From Owenia fusiformis (taxonomy: Eukaryota > Annelida > Polychaeta > Sabellida > Oweniidae): DNA of 60,000 nucleotides. Location: the NCBI GenBank assembly GCA_903813345.2, contig CAIIXF020000012.1, positions 5,313,318 through 5,373,317 on the forward strand, in the 5' to 3' direction. Made by a program: the position numbers and the translations under genes. Each line of letters starts with the position of its first letter. Positions within the stretch are counted from its first letter, which is position 1. Below the pieces are notes generated by a model. It ran no database searches. It was not told where the DNA came from and saw only the letters and a list, made by a program, of their open reading frames with translations. Below are positions 33,265 to 60,000 of the stretch, piece after piece.

Positions 33265-33482
33265 ATTGCTCCGATTCATCGGCCAGCGCCTGGCTGATTG
33301 CATATTTTGTTCAAAATTCAAGGTCAAATCTCAAATTTGAGGTCAGATATGAACTCCTGAGAACTTGTACATGATTAAAAAAAAATGTTTGGTCAATTTG
33401 AAGCAAGATGAAATCAGTTTTGAACAATATAATGCAATCGACTGGGCGCCGGCCGATGAATCTGAGCAAATGTGACCTAGGC
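33265..33482. mobile_element. Foldback MITE carrying a minisatellite monomer
   Basis: Ends TTGCTCCGATTCATCGGC and GCCGATGAATCTGAGCAAAT match the MITE at 9452-9585. Its centre (33,310-33,412) contains one unit of the 5.9-7.3 kb minisatellite, including GGTCAATTTGAAGCAAGATG and CTGAGAACTTGTACATGAT. Confidence 0.75.
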
Positions 33483-33587
33483 ATGAGTGTGTGAAATAAT
33501 TATATAGCATTTCTAGTTCTTGTAGTTGTTTCAGGTAGCACAGGGTATGTTTCTACACTTTTGGTAAAAGTTTTAATAAATACTTGA

Positions 33588-33822
33588 CAGGGCTCTCACC
33601 AGGAAATATTTAGGGTGTGGTGCTAACATCTTCAGAATAACTGTTCAATCGTGATAAATCATATTTATGTTATATTTTATCCTTTTTACATGCTATTATT
33701 GTATATTCAGTCAAGTCTAGACTGTGGAAACATTCATGATTTGCCAATAGGTTGTGGAGGGAGCTTAATAGAGTGTGGTGCTGCGCCACAGTCTAAAAGC
33801 CTGGTGAGAGCCCTGCTTGATA
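33588..33822. mobile_element. MITE with CAGGGCTCTCACCAGG ends
   Basis: CAGGGCTCTCACCAGG and CCTGGTGAGAGCCCTG are inverted repeats about 235 bp apart. Internal GGGTGTGGTGC and GTGTGGTGCTGCGCCAC words resemble the interior of the element at 36,928-37,134. Confidence 0.65.
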
Positions 33823-35849
33823 TAGTATCTAAATTTAAAGAAACAGGAGAACTTCTAGAAGAGACTTCAGTATCAGGAGGTTAGCCTCAACTCAATTTTT
33901 ATTATGGTGATGAAAACTGAATAGAATTAATATTCTATTAGCCTAATTAAGCTTAGTATAATTTGTCATGTTATAAGCCAAAGTTTGAACCAAATGTAAC
34001 AGATAATTATTAATTTATATGCATTATGTACTAAACACAAGAGGTACTGTCACAGGTCAGATATCTTTCAGGTCGGGTGGGACCGGAAAAAAGTGTGCGG
34101 GTCGGGTCAGATGAAAACAGAAAAATGAATTTGACTTGCTGTTTGAGCCTGCATATTTTGCTTTGATATATGATAGAAACTTAGCATTAAATCATTCGTA
34201 ATTTATAAGTATTCAAGAAATAGGTAATCCAAAAGTTGGAAATTTTGCAGGAAATATAAAGAATTTTACAATAATTTATGATAATTCTGAGTGTTCTGAC
34301 CTGGGACTCGGAATTGGTAAGAAGTTGTTTGCGACCTAACCCAAGCCTTCCGACCCGAGATTCAGGTTGACTTTGTGTCAGTGTGACACCTCTACTAAAC
34401 ACAATCTGGACAAATGGGGTAAAAATATTACTTTTGAGTAAAATTACTACAAAGTTAACTTTTAACTGCATTGGAATCCTTTCCTAATCTATTGATAATG
34501 GTTCATATTATTTTCATAAAACTTTGCTATACTTGTGTACTTTTGTAAACTACTGGAATAAATAAACAAACAAAAAAGTAAATCTCATTCTATGTCCTTT
34601 ATTTTGGTACTTCGTTACAACTTACTCATCATTGAAATTAAGGGTAAGTCAGGATCCAAGGTAGGCGAGGCAATCAATAGGGGTGAGGCAATCAATAGGG
34701 GTGAGGCAAAACTTCTGCCAAAGTGGATTGTATACTGCATTTCTATAGGACATAATAATGTCTGAAAATATCTTGTAATATTCTGCTGAAAAAGTTACAT
34801 TGCATGCCTTACATCTAGCTACATCAACTAAAATGCCTTGGATGAGCAAGGATTGGTCAACATTTTCACATTGCCAATTACATGTACCATAAGATAAACA
34901 AAATGGTATAAAAAGCTTAACATAGACTCAAGGGAAATAGAAATAATTTTAAAATAAAGATGGCGGTACAATCAATCTGTTGTACCTTCTCCATTTTTTA
35001 CCACTGCTGCCATCTTTATATTGGACCAAAACTTATAGAGCTAAAGCTGCCTTACTTCTCATTCACCAATATACAGAGAACTGCATTGTGTATAACTTGC
35101 ATCAACCCTCCAATCTTTCCCTATATACGTCACCTCTAATACAGGTTAGGTGAGTATAGAAGGGGATCAAAAGACCATAAACTTACTATTTGATTGTCAG
35201 TTCACTAACAACAATGTATTAACATGCAAAATGTCACCAACTGCCATTTGTTACAAACACTGAGCACCAAACGCCGAACATCAACCATCCACAAAAATGT
35301 TGGAGACTAACAAAATGTCACAAGTTATGGAGGTGACATAAAAACTACTGGTGCCATCTATATTGAGTAATAATTTAGTAAAACTATCTACGTGTATATG
35401 CTCCACTATATGAATAACTTTTGCCCAATAAATGGGTTCTGGATGTTAATACATCAATATTTTGAAGTGCTATCACATCCTATAATTTGCACCATCAGTA
35501 GATTTTGATACAAGTTATGGAGGTGACATAAAAACTACTGGTGCCATCTATATTGAGTCATAATTTAGTAAAACTATTTAAATCTACATGTACATGCTCC
35601 CCTATATGAATACATGTAATACTTTGAATAACTGAGGCAAATGAGAAAATGTTCGATTTATTCAAAAACCAACTGTCATATTAAGTGATTTAAAATACTG
35701 TATTTCTTTGTAATTTTTTTTACAAATACATGTATTTAAAATCACTTTACTAGAAATTGTATTGAAACCTCTGACGGAATAATACTATAACAACTAAAAC
35801 TTTACAAAACACAACCAGAAATAATCTAATCTTTGACCCATAAAGAGAG

Positions 35850-36320
35850 GTCGAGATTCTATAATTGAGTGGTACATGAAAAAGAAAACAGAGTAAAGTA
35901 ATATGACTACAAGTAAACTGAGATTCAGATTTCTACTTTAAGTTCTGAAATACAAGTTCTGGACATAAAAAGATTCTATAAATTGAGTAATACATAACAG
36001 AAAACACAAATAATATGAGGACAAGTAAACTGAGATTCAGATTTCTACTTTAAGTTCTGAAATTCAAGTACTGGACATATAAAAGATTCTATAAATTGAG
36101 TTGTAAATGCAACAGAAAATTAATATGACAAGTAAACTGAGATTCAGATTTCTACTTTAAGTTCTGAAATTCAAGTACTTGACATTTCAAAGATTCTATA
36201 CATTGTGTTGTACATACAACTGAAAATACAAGTAATATGACAAGTAAACTGAAATTCAGATTTCTACTTTAAGTTCTGAAATTCAAGTACTGGACAAAAA
36301 AAGATTCTTCAAATTGAGTA
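35850..36320. repeat. Tandem array, about 115-bp units
   Basis: Four copies of a unit containing AAAGATTCTATAAATTGAGT, GACAAGTAAACTGAGATTCA and TTTCTACTTTAAGTTCTGAA. No coding potential. Confidence 0.8.
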
Positions 36321-36689
36321 ATACATAAAATAGAAAACCCGTAGTAAGTACTGGGCATATTTACAGTTTAAATATAATTACAATGCAGCTTATTTGATTT
36401 AGTTCAATCACTGAATTCACTAAACAGTGAACATGTACAATATTCCACCTTCTGAATGTTTAAATCTACTTTTTAACGTAACATGATTTTCACCCTGCAA
36501 TTTATCAATTTAAAATGGGTAATTAATAAACTCGCAACCTGATTCACTTTACTAACCTACACATATTTATCAAAGATGATTTGCACTCTAAGGACAATCT
36601 GATATTTGTTCACATTTAACAAAAGCTTTACATTCAGAGGATGTTCAAGAACATATTTCTACAATTCTTGATCATGAATGCCTAATATA

Positions 36690-36888
36690 CAGGGTGTCAA
36701 ATAAATATGTCCCCCCCCTTAATTTCAGAAGTATGAACTTTTGTGCATAAAAGTGCATCCAGTTGAGCTAGTCATCTGAAATTTATTGTGGAGTTGCTCC
36801 ATGAAGTTTTAATGTGCTGACAAAAATGTTATTCAACATTATGTGGATGTTAAAGCTAAAGGGGAGAATGAATTTACTTGACACCCTG
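36690..36888. mobile_element. MITE with ACAGGGTGTCAA ends
   Basis: ACAGGGTGTCAAATAA at the left and TTACTTGACACCCTGT at the right, about 200 bp apart and bordered by TA. A truncated copy beginning with the same end is at 39,252-39,310. Confidence 0.7.
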
Positions 36889-36927
36889 TACATGTACTAA
36901 ATAGTGTCACTTCTTATGCTTATAAAG

Positions 36928-37134
36928 CAGTGATCTCCCTAGGAATTTTTCTCAAGTGGGTGCAAAATTCTCATTTTCACATTTCAGACCAAAATTGGTC
37001 AAAATATGGCCATTTTTCATGATTTTTCTCATTTTCAAGTGGGTGCAAATGGATTTTCAGGTGGGTGCAAGCCTATTTTCAAAATCTCAGGTGGGTGCTG
37101 CGCCCACTTGCTTTAATGCTGGGGAGATCACTGT
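36928..37134. mobile_element. MITE with CAGTGATCTCCC ends and internal GTGGGTGCAA repeats
   Basis: CAGTGATCTCCCTAGG and GGGGAGATCACTG are inverted ends. The interior repeats AAGTGGGTGCAAA three times and ends GCTGCGCCCACTTGC. A truncated copy occurs at 49,626-49,775. Confidence 0.65.
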
Positions 37135-37539
37135 AAAGCATTTCTTTACATTTTGGAATGTTGACTGCATGACTTGTTCTCTTTATTCCTTACTCACTCT
37201 ACTATACCTTGCATTTGGTGTTCATAAGCAACCCATTTGGCTAATTAGTAATGAGTATGTTATTTGTTTTTTATGTGTCTGTTCCTTATGAATGGTTTAT
37301 CGGATGTCTATTAGATGTTAATAAGGTACTTTCAAAAATATAGTAAACAATACAATTAGACAAATAGAGTATCTTATGCATTTATAGGGGTTAGGTATAG
37401 TAGAGTGTATTATACGCTTTTCTCACACTTGTATTTCATTACTCCTTTTTACTGGATACAAACATTTATAAAGTTCACCAAGTTTTCACTTATTTTGATC
37501 AGACATGCTCATGCTCATTTTTCTGTTCAACGTGGTTCA

Positions 37540-37680
37540 CTTATTCAGTCAACCAGGCTCCAAGTCTGTTCAAAAAGGCTCCCTTAATCAGTCAACCAGG
37601 CTCACTTATTCTGTCAACCAGTTCAAGAAGACTCCCTTATTCTGTTCAACCAGGCTCACTAATTCTGTTCAACCAGAGGC
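37540..37680 (-). repeat. Partial copies of the ABCC gene's last codons
   Basis: Five to six diverged units of 20-30 bp, minus-strand GAGCCTGGTTGAACAGAATA and variants, directly downstream of the stop codon. They repeat the final coding bases (SLVEQNK, stop). Confidence 0.75.

Positions 37681-60000
<22,320 letters not shown>

Larger units (their letters stand above)
32927..37680. other. Intergenic region between convergent MUL1 and ABCC genes
   Basis: No gene supported. It contains foldback elements (33,265-33,482; 33,588-33,822; 36,690-36,888; 36,928-37,134), a TGTCACC-family element (35,215-35,342), a duplicated GTTATGGAGGTGACATAAAA segment (35,318-35,600) and a tandem array (35,850-36,320). 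An open stretch ending VSKFKETGELLEETSVSGG at 33,884 has no partner exon I could identify. Confidence 0.55.

Noticed and set aside
33720-33884. Plus-strand frame ending LLDIVSKFKETGELLEETSV
   Set aside because: Largely inside a MITE; no partner exon or domain.

Overview
This window is nuclear DNA from a metazoan, most likely a marine invertebrate. It is AT-rich, its genes are split by GT-AG introns, and the introns are full of small inverted-repeat elements, tRNA-derived SINEs and minisatellites. I cannot name the phylum. Three protein-coding genes can be assembled exon by exon with consistent splice phases.

Layout. From 1 to 560 is a 99-bp tandem array that looks like a repeated exon. From 560 to 10.7 kb I see no gene, only two abutting TA-flanked transposon relics (1035-1846), a 1.4-kb minisatellite inside a larger repeat (5.85-7.43 kb) and scattered foldback elements. 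From 26,927 down to 10,702 (minus strand) lies a complete five-exon gene for a 281-residue protein of the PhnD family, the substrate-binding protein family of bacterial phosphonate/phosphite ABC transporters. Its intron 1 holds an 8.4-kb, very young LTR retrotransposon (17,283-25,710) in the same orientation. The element has two 900-bp LTRs, one intact 1306-codon Gag-protease-C2H2 zinc-finger frame, no polymerase, and a leader with nine hairpin repeats.

A compact divergent promoter near 27.55-27.63 kb appears to serve both the PhnD-like gene and, on the plus strand, a MUL1/MAPL mitochondrial E3 ubiquitin ligase gene (29,923-32,926). MUL1 has two tandem alternative terminal exons, each with membrane segment, RING and stop. 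From 37,681 to beyond the right edge (minus strand) is the 3' part of a sulfonylurea-receptor-like ABCC transporter gene (ABCC8/ABCC9 family, the regulatory subunit of K-ATP channels): 26 exon positions covering part of TMD1, NBD1, linker, TMD2, NBD2 and stop. One TMD2 exon exists as a phase-matched, mutually exclusive pair.

The most striking property is shared by all three genes: many exon boundaries have been amplified into minisatellites. The repeated unit is nearly always the 3' end of the intron, the AG acceptor and the first part of the exon, stacked upstream of the real exon (MUL1 start exon, PhnD-like exon 4, at least four SUR exons). One whole 84-nt SUR exon is repeated 13 times, with only three copies in frame. 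This recurrent, polar exon-boundary amplification is the observation I would examine first, followed by the covarying hairpin array in the retrotransposon leader. All functional statements are inferred from sequence only.
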